Shown: positions 1-7,171, counted from the first letter of the stretch. The stretch: DNA of 11,024 nt from Candidatus Heimdallarchaeota archaeon (GCA_030602675.1 JAUVZH010000049.1:1-11024); one strand, 5' to 3'. Made by a program: numbers and translations. Notes: generated by a model not told the origin, from the sequence alone.

Positions 1-1
1 T

Positions 2-181
2 GATTTTGATATAATAATTAAATTCCAAATTCAGATTAGACTTCTTCAAGAATTAAAGAGATATCCAAAAGATCCAACTGCAAAAGGAAAGCTAATTTTA
101 ATCAACTATGGTAAACCGTTAGAAGATATGTTTGAATCTGAATTTATTAATAGCTGTTCAGTTATTAGATTGCAAACATAA
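2..181 (+). CDS. C-terminal fragment of an unidentified protein
   Basis: An open frame enters from the left edge and ends at TAA 179-181, giving the last 59 residues of a protein. The fragment starts with a helical stretch (DFDIIIKFQIRLLQELKRY), followed by a Pro/Lys turn and a hydrophobic strand-like segment (KGKLILINYG), and ends with SCSVIRLQT. I do not recognise the family. It is believable as a gene because the next gene's ribosome binding site and TTG start fall just after its stop, 34 bases downstream, as in an operon. Upstream extension of the metallophosphoesterase frame would overlap this one, which argues that the latter starts later. The function cannot be assigned from this piece. 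Confidence 0.55.
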   Translation, partial: DFDIIIKFQIQIRLLQELKRYPKDPTAKGKLILINYGKPLEDMFESEFINSCSVIRLQT

Positions 182-202
182 AAGATTTTTATTCAGATTT
201 CA

Positions 203-210
203 AGGTGGAT
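203..210 (+). promoter_or_regulatory. Ribosome binding site deciding a TTG start
   Basis: AGGTGGAT at 203-210 closely matches the archaeal Shine-Dalgarno consensus AGGTGAT and lies 5 bases before TTG 216. It favours TTG 216 over the upstream ATG-like start at 132, which lies inside the preceding gene, and over GTG 225, which would be 14 bases away. Confidence 0.6.
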
Positions 211-215
211 TTCAT

Positions 216-2243
216 TTGTCTAATGTGAAAGAAACTATAATAAACTTCACTACAGAGGAAAGAATTATTCTAGAATTAATAGGACAACTATCAAGGAAAC
301 ATCAAGACATAATAAGAAACCACTATCTGAAAAAGAAAAAAATTAAGCTTAAAAAACAAAAGCTAAGAGATAAGTTCCTTAAAAAAAAGAAAGGAAAAAA
401 ATTAACTAAAAAGGAAAGAATTAGGTTTCAACTAATACCTGCAGTTCTTTCACAGGCACTAACCAAAGGTATTCCTTTGTGGGAACCCAAAAGAAAGAAA
501 AGTAGTCGTAAAGAATTAAAACCATTACTTTTTGAAGTTGAAGATAAACTGCGTTCTGATGAAAAACTGCTAAAAAGAAGCAGCTTTGCAAACCTTGATT
601 TGGAATTAACTTTTGATAAGATATATCTGCAACGATTAGATGCTAATAATAGTAAAATTCTGGTTAAACTATTCGTTGATTGGGGATATTTAAATGAAAA
701 TAAACTTCATTTGTTTATTGATTCCAATAAGAACGAAATTGCTGACTGTCAGATAGTTGTGATTGACAAAAATACAAAATTGGTGGATATATATCCACTA
801 AAACACATTTCAAAATTAATTATTGATGAAGATGAATCAGCTAACTCATTATTCGTTGGTCAGATAGATGGTTTATTACCAGATGAAAAATACAAATACC
901 GTATTGAGTGTTATAGAAAATCTGATGGTAAGCTCTTTGCAGGAACCCAATTCAAAGAATTCCGAACTTCATTCAATTTAAATGAAAGAAATAAGTCACT
1001 ATTCTTCAGTATTAGTTCGGATTTACATGGTGGTCGTCATGGTGGATTTATGAGAGGTAATGTTAAAAGCTCTAAAATTAATGGCAATCTTGATTTAAAT
1101 AGAGTTTTTTCAAGCATTGCTTCTACTGAAGATAAAGTCACTTTTGATGAGGGGTATTCATTATCGATTGCTACAGGTGATTTAACAGAAAATGCATCTT
1201 ATAGTGAATATTGGGCTGATCTTTTTAAAAGGTGCTCCATTTTATGGGATCATGTTCCATTGCTGACATGTTTAGGCAACCATGATTATTATTGTGGTGG
1301 AAAAGGAAAAGGAAGCATATTAGGGGGGTCTGAAGAGGATTGTCGTTATTGGCACAAATATATGACCAATCCTATCTCTTATTCTGGAAGTTTACCTGGT
1401 CATTGGTACTCTTTGGATCAAGGAAATGTTCATGCAGTATTTTTAGATAGCAATGGAACCGGATGGGGTAAATACGACATCGATTGTACAACAGAACAAT
1501 GGCACTGGTTAGAAAACGATTTAAGGAATTGGCGTGAAAAAGTCAATCGAGGTGAGAAAGTTCCTCAATTCTGTTTTGTTTTCTTACATTCTGCGATTAT
1601 GAGTTTGGGTTTTTGGGGACGTGGTTTTAATAGTGGTAATGATGAAAAAGTGCAATCATATCTTACACCACTCTTTCGAAAATATGGTGTTGATATGGTA
1701 TTTTGCGGACATGATCATATATATCAAAGATCAAAATGGATGGGAACACAATACCTAGAAAATGGTCGTTATGGCGGATCAACAAGACCTTACTTTTTCT
1801 GGAAAAAGAAGAGAGTAGTTTATGATATAGAAAGAATCTGTGAGGATTGGAACACAAGAATTTACACAACAGTCTACATTCCGCCAAATACTAAACATCT
1901 AACAAGTGATGAGAGTACAAATATGAGAAATTTAAAGCAAAAGGTTAGAGAGGAACTATTATCACAACCACTTGCTAGTAATTACTTTTTCGGAGTTAGA
2001 AGCAGCAATCAAGAAATCTGTAGATTGTTTGATCACAATGTAAAGCAGAAAGAGAAGCTTATTGATGAATTAATATTAACAAAATTAGATGATCATGTTT
2101 GGTTGCGAGCATATGCTGTAGAAAAAAATTACAAACCAGAATTTCAAGAAATAATCGATTCAACCTTTGTTAAAGCAAAAGATTCTAATGAAATTAATCA
2201 TATGAAATATGAACTTGTTTGTCCTGAGAAAGTTGTTGAATGA
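216..2243 (+). CDS. Calcineurin-like metallophosphoesterase with Lys-rich N-terminus and Fn3-like domain
   Basis: This is a 675-aa protein starting at TTG 216. It is predicted to hydrolyse a phosphoester with a two-metal centre; the substrate is unknown. Residues about 39-69 form a very Lys-rich helical stretch. Residues about 132-254 look like a beta-sandwich of the Fn3/purple-acid-phosphatase N-terminal type (DGLLPDEKYKYRIECY). The catalytic domain follows at about 263-560 with the full motif set: DLH (D269, H271), GD at 321-322, GNHD at 354-357, FLH with H458, and GHDH at 498-501. The GD motif reads GDLTE and lacks the GDxxY Tyr of purple acid phosphatases. No signal peptide or membrane segment is visible, so it is probably cytoplasmic. 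About 115 residues of helical C-terminal extension follow. The Lys-rich arm suggests nucleic-acid or membrane contact, which is inference. It probably shares a transcript with the upstream fragment. Confidence 0.85.
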   Translation: MSNVKETIINFTTEERIILELIGQLSRKHQDIIRNHYLKKKKIKLKKQKLRDKFLKKKKGKKLTKKERIRFQLIPAVLSQALTKGIPLWEPKRKKSSRKELKPLLFEVEDKLRSDEKLLKRSSFANLDLELTFDKIYLQRLDANNSKILVKLFVDWGYLNENKLHLFIDSNKNEIADCQIVVIDKNTKLVDIYPLKHISKLIIDEDESANSLFVGQIDGLLPDEKYKYRIECYRKSDGKLFAGTQFKEFRTSFNLNERNKSLFFSISSDLHGGRHGGFMRGNVKSSKINGNLDLNRVFSSIASTEDKVTFDEGYSLSIATGDLTENASYSEYWADLFKRCSILWDHVPLLTCLGNHDYYCGGKGKGSILGGSEEDCRYWHKYMTNPISYSGSLPGHWYSLDQGNVHAVFLDSNGTGWGKYDIDCTTEQWHWLENDLRNWREKVNRGEKVPQFCFVFLHSAIMSLGFWGRGFNSGNDEKVQSYLTPLFRKYGVDMVFCGHDHIYQRSKWMGTQYLENGRYGGSTRPYFFWKKKRVVYDIERICEDWNTRIYTTVYIPPNTKHLTSDESTNMRNLKQKVREELLSQPLASNYFFGVRSSNQEICRLFDHNVKQKEKLIDELILTKLDDHVWLRAYAVEKNYKPEFQEIIDSTFVKAKDSNEINHMKYELVCPEKVVE

Positions 2244-2250
2244 AAATTTG

Positions 2251-2268
2251 ACTTTTTATCTGAAAAGT
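2251..2268 (+). terminator. Weak stem-loop after the metallophosphoesterase
   Basis: ACTTTT 2251-2256 and AAAAGT 2263-2268 form a 6-bp stem with a 6-base loop, 7 bases after the TGA stop. The stem is AT-rich and has no T-run immediately after it, so a termination role is tentative. Confidence 0.25.
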
Positions 2269-2280
2269 GAAATCATTAGC

Positions 2281-2288
2281 TTATAAAA
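2281..2288 (+). promoter_or_regulatory. Candidate TATA box for the 2374-5200 operon
   Basis: TTATAAAA lies in the 130-bp gap after the metallophosphoesterase. A start site about 25 bases downstream would fall near 2310 and leave a leader of about 65 bases before TTG 2374. It is the best TATA match in this gap. Confidence 0.45.
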
Positions 2289-2373
2289 ACCAAAATCTGC
2301 TTTTTAGAGGAAACTTTAAAGCAAGAAAAAACAACTTAGACAATAATTAGTCATACTTTTTTGGGTGTGCGAT

Positions 2374-3654
2374 TTGACTGATATTAAAAAGAAATTACTG
2401 ATACCAGATGATAGACTAAAAACTATCAATGATTTCTTGATAAAAGAAAATAATCCATTGATAGATGATCTGATCGCTGTCGTAGAGAAATACGGCGGTG
2501 TGGATGAAATTAATAAGAAAGCAGCAGAAGCTCGCAAAGTTGATAATTTACTGGCTCGATTAGAGAAGAAAAAACCGGAATATGTCAAAGATCTTACATG
2601 GTTAGTTGAGCAACGAGACAAGGATGCTTATATCAGCATAGCTGATTATCGTCGAAAAATTCTAGGTAAAGATGCTGATAGTGTCTCATTTGATGAATCC
2701 TATGCAGTTACGCTCGAAATTAGTGCATGTCAATATTTCCCCTTCTTCGTCGCTCAAGCAAAACAAGCAGTAGAGAAACAAGAACTAATGCCTGGACGTT
2801 TCATTCGTGTAAGAAGAATGAAAGAACAAGAAGAAGATGGTGATCTTCTTGCTATGACTGCGGCTATGCAATTAGTTGGTGCCTCTTGTGTAGAAACTTT
2901 AGATACAAAAGGAACAGCCCCTGGACCAGATGGTTTACCTGTAAATATTCATCTTGGAGGTCCAGCAACTATTACCGGTTACTTCGGTGGAGTTGGTCAA
3001 CCAAACGATTACGCCCTAAAATGGATTGATGAATTCTTTTACTATTATACCAATTACGGTATCCAATCAGTTTTGAATATCAATCCTGGTACAACTATAT
3101 TAGGCTATATGCTCCATAAAATGGGAATTGATATGGAGTATAAAATATCTGTCTTCATGGGTAATGATAATCCATATTCTTGCTTGTGGACTCTTATGAC
3201 CGCTAAGCTTTTCAGTAGAGAAGATGGAACAAGTCCATTAATTGGTTTTAACTTATCAAATTCTGTCAACAATAAAACTATGGAAATGACAGCTGAATTT
3301 CGAAAGGATTTTGGTTTTGAAGATGTTATTCGTTTTGAGCATCATATCACTGAAACATGGAAGAGTATCGTTCGTCAACCTTATGATAGAACTGATGAAC
3401 TTGTTGAATTAGCTAAAACCGTAAAAAATGTTAGTGCAAAACATGAGGGCGGAAAGCAAGAGATTGAAGAAGCTAGGGAATATCCATCTGACATTCTGGA
3501 TTATTTCAGAGCAAAAAGTGAAATTATTGAAGCTGGTCTTATGAATAAAATGCTCATAAATTATCTTGATAAACACCATTCATTGAATTTCACTGCTGAT
3601 ACCCTTACAAAGAATAAACTCTCAGTTATCGCTGCAAGGAAATTACATAAATAA
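2374..3654 (+). CDS. Unrecognised 426-aa protein, operon partner of the aldolase-Fae fusion
   Basis: I chose TTG 2374 because GGGTG at 2363-2367 sits 6 bases before it; the GTG at 2365 lies within that site. The protein has a charged helical N-terminus (about 1-95), then alternating strands and helices that would suit a TIM-barrel-like enzyme, though I cannot name a family. Notable stretches are RFIRVRRMKEQEEDGD at 142-157, GTAPGPDG at 180-187, HLGGPATITGYFGGVGQP at 193-210, LNINPGTTILGY at 234-245, GNDNPYS at 263-269, PLIGFNLSNSVNN at 288-300 and FEHHITETW at 321-329. The Gly/Asn/His-rich loops look like ligand or catalytic loops. There is no signal peptide, membrane segment or CxxC cluster. 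The TTG of the aldolase-Fae gene follows after 28 bases, so the two are almost certainly cotranscribed. A role in the same C1 or 2-oxo-acid pathway is inference. Confidence 0.8.
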   Translation: MTDIKKKLLIPDDRLKTINDFLIKENNPLIDDLIAVVEKYGGVDEINKKAAEARKVDNLLARLEKKKPEYVKDLTWLVEQRDKDAYISIADYRRKILGKDADSVSFDESYAVTLEISACQYFPFFVAQAKQAVEKQELMPGRFIRVRRMKEQEEDGDLLAMTAAMQLVGASCVETLDTKGTAPGPDGLPVNIHLGGPATITGYFGGVGQPNDYALKWIDEFFYYYTNYGIQSVLNINPGTTILGYMLHKMGIDMEYKISVFMGNDNPYSCLWTLMTAKLFSREDGTSPLIGFNLSNSVNNKTMEMTAEFRKDFGFEDVIRFEHHITETWKSIVRQPYDRTDELVELAKTVKNVSAKHEGGKQEIEEAREYPSDILDYFRAKSEIIEAGLMNKMLINYLDKHHSLNFTADTLTKNKLSVIAARKLHK

Positions 3655-3682
3655 ATTGTAGTAAAATGTGAGATGAAAAAAT

Positions 3683-5200
3683 TTGGCAAAAAAATTCAAA
3701 CCAAAAGGAGTTAGCCCAGCGCTTGTTACTCCTTTCACAAAAAAAGATGAACTTGATGAAGAAGCTTATCGAAAATTGATTAGATTCGTAATAGATGACC
3801 TTGGTGTCACAGGAATTGTACCTGCAGGATCTACTGGTGAGTTCTCATCATTATTCTGGGAAGAACAAAAGAGAGTTATTGAAATTGCTGTTGATGAAGC
3901 AAAAGGCAAAGTAGATGTTATGGCTGGAACTGGCACAAGTGGAACAAAAAGAACTATTGAGATGACTAAGCATGCTTTGGATGTTGGAGCAGACGCAGCA
4001 TTAGTCGTAACACCTTATTACATGAAACCAACACAAAGAGGTCTATTCAAGCATTATTCAACTCTAGCTGATAAAGTTGATTTTCCAATTATGCTATATC
4101 AATTACCAGCATTAACAGATGTTGTTCTACCAAGAATGGTAGTTGAAGATCTAGCAGTAGAGCATGAAAATATAGTAGGTATGAAATGCAGTTGGGGAAA
4201 TATGGCTTATCTAATGGAAATACTTGAGAGAGTAAAACCAGTTGCTCCTGACTTCAAAATTCTCTGTGGCTGGGATGAAATTGTCTTACCAGCACTAGCA
4301 GCAGGAGTTGATGGATGTATCCTAGCATCAGCCAATTTCATTGGTGATCATTGGGTCAAAATCAAGAAACTAGTTGATGCAGGAAAGCTTGAAGAAGCTA
4401 GAAAAGCTGAGATGGAGATCCATAAACTAACTCGTATTGCTGTTAAAACTGGTGCTGTTGGTGCAAAAGAAGCCTTAAACATGATGGGTATAAAGGTAAG
4501 AAAACCAAGATTGCCACTAGAAATCGGTGGAAGTATTAGCCATGAACTTCGTTCTGAATTACGGTTAGAACTTGAGCGAATTGGTAAAATTGAAGTTAGA
4601 CCAATTATTGGTTTACCAGAAGCTCCTGAAAAGATTGAGGAAAGATTTGGACAAGTTGATGTTACAGCAGAAACTATCCTACAAAGTAAATTACTTATTG
4701 GCGAAGGATTCTTTGGTGGTGATCGTCCTGAAATGGCTCATATAGACCTTTTACTAGGTCCAAAAGATGGACCTGTAGGAATTGCTTTCGCAAAAGCATT
4801 AGCATTAGTAAAAGATGACCCATCAAAAATTGAAGGGCATGAACCACTTCTAGCACTTTTAGAAACAAATGAAGCAGTGAAACCTGAAACATTATTGGTT
4901 CCAAAAGTATTCATACGAAACTTACGACAAGCTGCAATGGTGTTTGGTCCAGTGCAAGCTGGTGTTGCAAAAGCAGTGATTCAATGTGTTAAAGATGGAT
5001 TTATTCCAGAGAAATATGTTAACAACATGGTTATTATTGCTTCAGTTTTTGTTCATCCAACTGCTGTGTCTAGAAATAGAGTCTATGTTAACAACAGGAA
5101 AGCTACTTCTATGGCAATACGAAATGCTGTTGAAAATAAACCAGACCTTGATTACTTATTTCAAGCACCTGCAAGACATCCTTTAAAGAATGAACCCTAA
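3683..5200 (+). CDS. DapA/NAL-family aldolase fused to formaldehyde-activating enzyme (Fae)
   Basis: A 505-aa two-domain protein starts at TTG 3683, with GTGAGATGA just upstream as a plausible ribosome binding site. Residues 1 to about 295 are a class I aldolase of the dihydrodipicolinate synthase/N-acetylneuraminate lyase family: AGSTGE at 48-53, TPYY at 110-113, catalytic Tyr139 in LYQLP, and Schiff-base Lys168 in GMKCS, spaced from the Tyr as in the family. The Arg of authentic DapA (Arg138 in E. coli) is replaced by Leu144, so a true DapA role is unlikely. Residues about 336-500 are a whole Fae domain, including AHIDLLLGPKDGPVG with His353 (the proposed catalytic His of Fae), LLVPKVFIRN, FGPVQAGVAKAV and an ARHP tail like that of methylotroph Fae. 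Fae condenses formaldehyde with tetrahydromethanopterin. I infer a cytoplasmic enzyme in which the aldolase releases or takes up formaldehyde next to Fae. The fusion is in one uninterrupted frame. Confidence 0.93.
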   Translation: MAKKFKPKGVSPALVTPFTKKDELDEEAYRKLIRFVIDDLGVTGIVPAGSTGEFSSLFWEEQKRVIEIAVDEAKGKVDVMAGTGTSGTKRTIEMTKHALDVGADAALVVTPYYMKPTQRGLFKHYSTLADKVDFPIMLYQLPALTDVVLPRMVVEDLAVEHENIVGMKCSWGNMAYLMEILERVKPVAPDFKILCGWDEIVLPALAAGVDGCILASANFIGDHWVKIKKLVDAGKLEEARKAEMEIHKLTRIAVKTGAVGAKEALNMMGIKVRKPRLPLEIGGSISHELRSELRLELERIGKIEVRPIIGLPEAPEKIEERFGQVDVTAETILQSKLLIGEGFFGGDRPEMAHIDLLLGPKDGPVGIAFAKALALVKDDPSKIEGHEPLLALLETNEAVKPETLLVPKVFIRNLRQAAMVFGPVQAGVAKAVIQCVKDGFIPEKYVNNMVIIASVFVHPTAVSRNRVYVNNRKATSMAIRNAVENKPDLDYLFQAPARHPLKNEP

Positions 5201-5226
5201 AGTTCATTCTCATTTCTTTATTTTTT
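5188..5226 (+). terminator. Hairpin plus T-rich tract spanning the aldolase-Fae stop codon
   Basis: GAATGAAC 5188-5195 pairs perfectly with GTTCATTC 5202-5209 around a 6-base loop (CCTAAA) that contains most of the TAA stop. A T-rich tract follows at 5213-5226. It resembles an intrinsic terminator and separates this gene from the convergent methyltransferase that ends at 5229. Confidence 0.6.
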
Positions 5227-5228
5227 CT

Positions 5229-6971
5229 TTAAATTAATGATTTTTTGAATTTAATATAATCTTCTTTGGAAATTTCTTTTTTACTTTTAAAATTAGATTC
5301 ATCCCAAATTGATTGTATATCATTAAATGTTAAAGAATTAGCCAAATCACTAAAGGAAATGCGCATTAGAATTTCTTTTGTAAAAGGTCTTTTAGAATTA
5401 GAAAAAGCAATTGATTCAAAAAATCCCTTTGCAACTGAACTATTTAAAATTGTACAAAAGAATAAAGCTTCGATATAAGTTTGAAAACCAAGGAAATAAC
5501 AAGTGTCATCTAATAATACAGGTTTCTTATTAATTGGAGGAATAAGTGAAAATTGAACTTTTTTGTATAAACCTGCAATAGCCACCTTATATTTAGAAAA
5601 TGTATATTCTCCAATACCAAATATAGTAAAATCAAACTTATTTTGATAAACTCTAGATTTTCTTTTGTCAAAGTATTTTTTGTTTCTTGAGAGATACTTC
5701 CAAGTTTTTGGGTATCTTTCTTTTATGTAACTTGTATCTTCACCTAATTTTGTTTGTGTTAGAATTAATCTTTTACTAGTATTTAATACTTCAAATTTAT
5801 TCAAATTAGAACCTTTTAACAATGGATAAATCAAATCAATCTCTATTTCGACATTTTCATTTAATTTGTTAAAAAGCTGATTCTCCTTTTCTACTTGTAA
5901 TTCAAGGATTTTCGAGCAGTCATGTTTTACACCTTGTCTCCAAGTACAATTTGATAGTTTATCAAGGAAAGAGTAATTTCTATAAGAGGTAATATTTGAA
6001 ACGAATTTTTCATTAATCCATCCAAATTTTCTCGTTATTTGATTTGGTGATTCGATGTTACTGACACTACAATAATCATCGCAAAACCCAGGAATTAAAT
6101 CAGCAAGAAATAACGAAGCATCACAATTTTTACCAAAGCTTTTCCTAGCATCAATTTTCAAAGCTCTGATATTCGAAAGTGGAAATTGAGTTTTCTGAAT
6201 CTCTTTAACAAAATTTCTGATAACAGAATCTTTGCAGAGAAAAGCTATTTTACTTTTATGATTTGAAAAATGATTTAATAATCTGGTTATGATTGATTCT
6301 GATATATCAAAATTACTTCGACCAGTAATAGCTTCAATACCACTGAACCCCTTAATGTTTGATTTCGTTGGTAAATTACTAGAGTTTAATGAAGATAATT
6401 CAGAAAGTGTAATCCAAGGAGGATTCCCAATGAGAAGGATATTTGCTTTTGTATCTAAAAGGATCTTTTTTTCGAATTGATGAAGGAAAATATCATCTTG
6501 AAAAATTCTTATCATATATTGATTATTTTGGTTAGTTTCTTTACTAACAGCTTGTGTTATTTGTGATGCAACAAAATGAAAAATGTGTTTTTGTTGGATT
6601 TCTACCCCATAAACTTGTTTAAGATTTGTGAACTCTTCTGGTATACTTTGTATAAAATGACCTAACCCAAATGTTGGTTCAATAAGTATGTGGGGATTAA
6701 AATCAATATCGATTAAGATATCATATATTTGGTTGACTAATTGTTTTGGTGTTTGGATGTCTCCCCATTCCTTTGAGATTATATCTTGATTATTAGAAAA
6801 GGATTCATCTTTAAGATATTCAATGAAATTTCTTAAATCGATTTCGTTTTTGAATAAATTGATAATATTCGTTATTGATTCAATGAGTTTATTGGCTTCA
6901 CGAATGGATTTAGTTTGCTCAAGTCTAGTAATCAAAGTTTCGAATTTTTGATTCTCAACCAAATCAATCAA
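5229..6971 (-). CDS. N6-adenine-specific DNA methyltransferase, apparently solitary
   Basis: A 580-aa SAM-dependent gamma-type amino-methyltransferase that would methylate adenine in a DNA target site. After about 65 helical residues come motif X (WGDIQTP, 69-75), motif I for SAM binding (EPTFGLGHF, 98-106), GVEIQ at 122-126, QDDIF at 158-162 and the catalytic NPPW at 183-186. The C-terminal half (about 340-560) has the specificity-domain signatures of TaqI/Eco57I-like enzymes: WRQGVKHDCSKILEL at 344-358 and YPLLKGSNLNKF at 382-393. No nuclease domain is present at the N-terminus and no restriction gene is adjacent, so it may be an orphan or part of a dispersed system. The start is TTG 6971. 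TTG 6962, in an ATTTG context with AGTTGAT 4 bases upstream, is an equally good start (577 aa). The gene is more AT-rich than the aldolase gene beside it, which fits recent transfer. Confidence 0.88.
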   Translation of the reverse strand: MIDLVENQKFETLITRLEQTKSIREANKLIESITNIINLFKNEIDLRNFIEYLKDESFSNNQDIISKEWGDIQTPKQLVNQIYDILIDIDFNPHILIEPTFGLGHFIQSIPEEFTNLKQVYGVEIQQKHIFHFVASQITQAVSKETNQNNQYMIRIFQDDIFLHQFEKKILLDTKANILLIGNPPWITLSELSSLNSSNLPTKSNIKGFSGIEAITGRSNFDISESIITRLLNHFSNHKSKIAFLCKDSVIRNFVKEIQKTQFPLSNIRALKIDARKSFGKNCDASLFLADLIPGFCDDYCSVSNIESPNQITRKFGWINEKFVSNITSYRNYSFLDKLSNCTWRQGVKHDCSKILELQVEKENQLFNKLNENVEIEIDLIYPLLKGSNLNKFEVLNTSKRLILTQTKLGEDTSYIKERYPKTWKYLSRNKKYFDKRKSRVYQNKFDFTIFGIGEYTFSKYKVAIAGLYKKVQFSLIPPINKKPVLLDDTCYFLGFQTYIEALFFCTILNSSVAKGFFESIAFSNSKRPFTKEILMRISFSDLANSLTFNDIQSIWDESNFKSKKEISKEDYIKFKKSLI

Positions 6972-7005
6972 CTTCAGAAAATATTAGCTATATTCACTCT
7001 TAGTT

Positions 7006-7021
7006 ATGAGTTTTAACTCAT
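7006..7021. promoter_or_regulatory. Perfect 16-bp palindrome, candidate operator of the methyltransferase
   Basis: ATGAGTT-TT-AACTCAT is a perfect inverted repeat 35 bases upstream of the methyltransferase start. It lies just downstream of the candidate - strand TATA box and covers the expected transcription start near 7007, the usual place for a repressor site. The protein that would bind is unknown. Confidence 0.45.
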
Positions 7022-7027
7022 TTTTCG

Positions 7028-7036
7028 AATAAATAA
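7028..7036 (-). promoter_or_regulatory. Candidate TATA box for the methyltransferase
   Basis: On the - strand this reads TTATTTATT, with GGAAC just upstream as a weak BRE. A start about 25 bases downstream falls at the palindrome. An alternative is the ATATAGCTA at about 6986-6994, which would give a nearly leaderless transcript. Confidence 0.35.
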
Positions 7037-7052
7037 GTTCCGAAAAGTCCGA

Positions 7053-7068
7053 CGAAAATTAAATAAAT
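7053..7068 (+). promoter_or_regulatory. BRE/TATA promoter for the HEAT-repeat gene
   Basis: CGAAAA at 7053-7058 followed directly by TTAAATAAAT at 7059-7068 is a strong match to the archaeal BRE plus TATA arrangement. The predicted start is near 7088-7090, which leaves an unusually long leader of about 80 bases before TTG 7172. Confidence 0.5.
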
Positions 7069-7090
7069 GAGAAGCTCAAAGCTTAAAAGC

Positions 7091-7140
7091 TGTAAGGTAT
7101 TGCGCGTATAGGTATCTTACACCGGTCACTTCTATTGACC
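7091..7140 (+). promoter_or_regulatory. Structured 5' leader of the HEAT-repeat gene
   Basis: As RNA, 7091-7101 can pair with 7111-7121 to give an 11-bp stem (8 Watson-Crick and 3 G-U pairs) with a 9-base loop, GCGCGUAUA. A second hairpin pairs GGUCA 7124-7128 with UGACC 7136-7140 around 7 bases. GACC 7137-7140 can instead pair with GGUC 7151-7154, so alternative folds are possible. I do not recognise a known riboswitch class. Confidence 0.35.
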
Positions 7141-7171
7141 ATCGAAAACAGGTCTCTTGAGTTGAGAAAAT

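Noticed and set aside
132..215. N-terminal extension of the metallophosphoesterase to 132
   Set aside because: It overlaps the coding tail of the upstream gene in another frame, has no ribosome binding site, and a good site precedes TTG 216.
2365..2373. GTG 2365 as start of the 426-aa protein
   Set aside because: The GTG is part of the GGGTG ribosome binding site that serves TTG 2374.
4695..5186. Additional frames inside the Fae domain region on both strands
   Set aside because: They lie entirely within the well-supported Fae coding sequence, show no family features and are low-complexity Leu-rich translations.
5229..5254. TTAAATT...AATTTAA inverted repeat at the methyltransferase end
   Set aside because: It is a 7-bp stem made only of A and T with a 12-base loop and no following T-run on the - strand; expected by chance at this composition.
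5229..6971. Type IIG restriction-methylation fusion enzyme
   Set aside because: The N-terminal region before motif X is only about 65 residues and shows no PD-(D/E)xK nuclease motif.
7072..7091. Three AAGCT copies in 20 bases as a repeat or iteron
   Set aside because: Copies are only 5 bases long and irregularly spaced (7 and 8 bases); too short to support as a functional repeat.
7091..7140. tRNA or box C/D guide RNA in the HEAT leader
   Set aside because: The two hairpins do not make a cloverleaf, there is no T-loop GGTTCRA motif, and no RTGATGA/CTGA box pair is present.
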